The position numbers and the translations under genes were made by a program. Source: Spirochaetaceae bacterium (lineage in GTDB: Bacteria > Spirochaetota > Spirochaetia > SZUA-6 > Fen-1364). Taken from it: 6,911 nucleotides of DNA. Below, in pieces: positions 5,765 to 6,911 of this stretch. A model generated the notes under the pieces. That model did not search any database, was not told the origin of the DNA, and saw only the letters and a list, made by a program, of their open reading frames with translations. The stretch is from the NCBI GenBank assembly GCA_003141795.1, contig PLNO01000359.1, forward strand, positions 1 to 6,911. The letters are read 5' to 3'. Each line of letters opens with the position of its first letter. The stretch's first letter is position 1.

Positions 5765-6910
5765 TGCCTTCACCGTCCGCATGACTCCTTCGGAGATCGT
5801 TCGCGCCTTCTCGGGGTCGACTGATTCCGGCGGGCGCGCTTCGGAAACGGCGCCTTTCTGCGCCGCCGAAACCATTGCATTGACCCATGCCACGACAGAG
5901 ACGAGCGGCCGCGAGCTCGCCCCGGCGCGTTGGGGCTCGTGATGGTAGAGGGCGGTATCGACGATGGGCTCGGGCAGGTTCCAGGCATCGAGGAGGTAGC
6001 CGCCCAGACGCGAATGGGAGGTGCTCTCGAAGCCGAGCTCCTTCTCCGCATCGAAGAAGCCCATGCCCGGCTTGGACGCCTCATGGTCGAGGATGGCGCG
6101 GTAGCGGGCCGGCAGATGGCGCAGGAGGAGTATCCTCCCCGCGTCGTGGAGAAGGCCTGCGATGCCGGCGCTCTGCGGCTCGTCGGAGGGAACGGGCGGA
6201 CGGGCGGCCACGACGAAACGCTGGACGAGCACTGAATGCGCAACGAGTGCGTCGAGCTGGGCCCGCTGCACCGTGTCCCACTTCTCCTGCTCCACGAAGG
6301 AGGTCATGAGGGCGATGCCCCGGATGGTTTCCATGCCGAGAAGCGCGATGGCGCGCTCCACGGAGGTGACGCCGCTGAATCCGTAGAGGGCGGAGTTGAT
6401 GATCTGCAGCACCTTGGCGGTCAGGCCGACGTCCTGCTCGATGATCGCCGCCACGTCGGGAAGGGTCCGTCCTTTCTCTATGGCGTCGGTAAGCTTCGTG
6501 TACACGGCGGGGATGGCGGGGAGATGCGTGACGCCGGAAAACATGTCGAGGATCCCGCCCTCCGACAGCTCCCTGCGCACGCTGAGCATGTGCTCGATGC
6601 GGCCGCGCAACGCCTCGTCGTCCCACGGTTTGGCGAAGAACGTCCGCGCCGTTCCTGACGACAGCGCTCGCAGCACCGTGTCCCTGTCCACCTGGCCGCT
6701 GAGGATCACCCGGGTAGTCCCCGGGTACTTGTCGCGCACGGCGCCCAGGAGCTCCACCCCGTCCATGCCCGGCATCCGCACGTCGGCCACGACGAGATCC
6801 GTGCTGCGCTCGGCGAGCATCGTGAGCGCCTCCGCTGCCCCACCGGCGAGCCTCACCTCGAAGGGGGCATTGTGAAAAGCCCTGCGCAGAGCGCGCAGGA
6901 TGCTCTGGTC
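5753..6910 (-). CDS. Response regulator with HDOD output domain (REC-HDOD), N-terminus outside window
   Basis: 385 C-terminal residues are visible. The true start lies beyond the right edge: a GTG at 6854-6856 could be read as a start, but translation continues in frame upstream as DQSILRALRRAF, the usual sequence after the first receiver strand. Only the first few residues with the acidic pair seem missing. The receiver has phospho-acceptor Asp at visible residue 43 (VADVRMPGMDG), a conserved Ser in the LSG strand, and Lys94 in KPWD. The HDOD domain (about 125-330) shows LPAIPAVYTKL, a NSALYGFSG turn, GLLHDAGR with H255/D256, and SRLGGYLLDAWNLP. HDOD domains are related to HD hydrolases but mostly act without known catalysis in regulation, chemotaxis-linked or surface-behaviour signalling. 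It converges on the REC-PP2C gene and is transcribed separately. A role in the same network is inference. Confidence 0.92.
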   Translation of the reverse strand, partial: DQSILRALRRAFHNAPFEVRLAGGAAEALTMLAERSTDLVVADVRMPGMDGVELLGAVRDKYPGTTRVILSGQVDRDTVLRALSSGTARTFFAKPWDDEALRGRIEHMLSVRRELSEGGILDMFSGVTHLPAIPAVYTKLTDAIEKGRTLPDVAAIIEQDVGLTAKVLQIINSALYGFSGVTSVERAIALLGMETIRGIALMTSFVEQEKWDTVQRAQLDALVAHSVLVQRFVVAARPPVPSDEPQSAGIAGLLHDAGRILLLRHLPARYRAILDHEASKPGMGFFDAEKELGFESTSHSRLGGYLLDAWNLPEPIVDTALYHHEPQRAGASSRPLVSVVAWVNAMVSAAQKGAVSEARPPESVDPEKARTISEGVMRTVKAAGA

Positions 6911-6911
6911 G

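Overview
The window is GC-rich, gene-dense bacterial DNA (by eye roughly two-thirds G+C), with Shine-Dalgarno starts and strong G/C bias at third codon positions. A sigma-54 activator, a receiver-phosphatase protein and a receiver-HDOD protein lie side by side. This suggests a Gram-negative lineage rich in signalling, of the Desulfobacterota/Myxococcota (old Deltaproteobacteria) type. That placement is an inference from style, not from a marker gene. No RNA genes, insertion sequences, CRISPR arrays or phage genes were seen.

Left part (2-1068, +): the 3' end of a PLP-dependent group II decarboxylase-family gene overlaps by 4 bases (ATGA) an aspartate/glutamate racemase-family gene of the YgeA type. 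The racemase carries a Thr83/Cys197 active-site pair. Together they look like the end of an amino-acid metabolism operon. Next (1106-1582, +) is a Gre-family transcription factor in which the N-terminal coiled coil that normally reaches into RNA polymerase is drastically shortened and lacks the acidic tip. A perfect TATAAT lies just upstream of it.

Central and right part (1658-6910): a signalling cluster. On the + strand come a seven-helix membrane histidine kinase with no separate sensor domain, an NtrC-type response regulator (receiver, sigma-54 AAA+ ATPase, Fis helix-turn-helix), and a receiver fused to a SpoIIE/RsbU-type PP2C phosphatase. The gaps of 50 and 77 bases make one operon likely. 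Converging on it from the right, with only 8 bases between stop codons, is a receiver-HDOD protein on the - strand whose N-terminus lies beyond the window.

The simplest reading is that the membrane kinase senses something in or at the membrane and phosphorylates one or more of three receivers. Their outputs differ: sigma-54 transcription, a partner-switching phosphatase, and an HDOD scaffold. The wiring is inference. Only the kinase/NtrC pairing has strong support from gene order. The most notable points are the kinase's clean 7TM topology with charged residues inside helices, the one-kinase/three-output layout, the tip-less Gre factor, and two promoter-like boxes placed so close to their ATG codons that leaderless mRNAs are possible.
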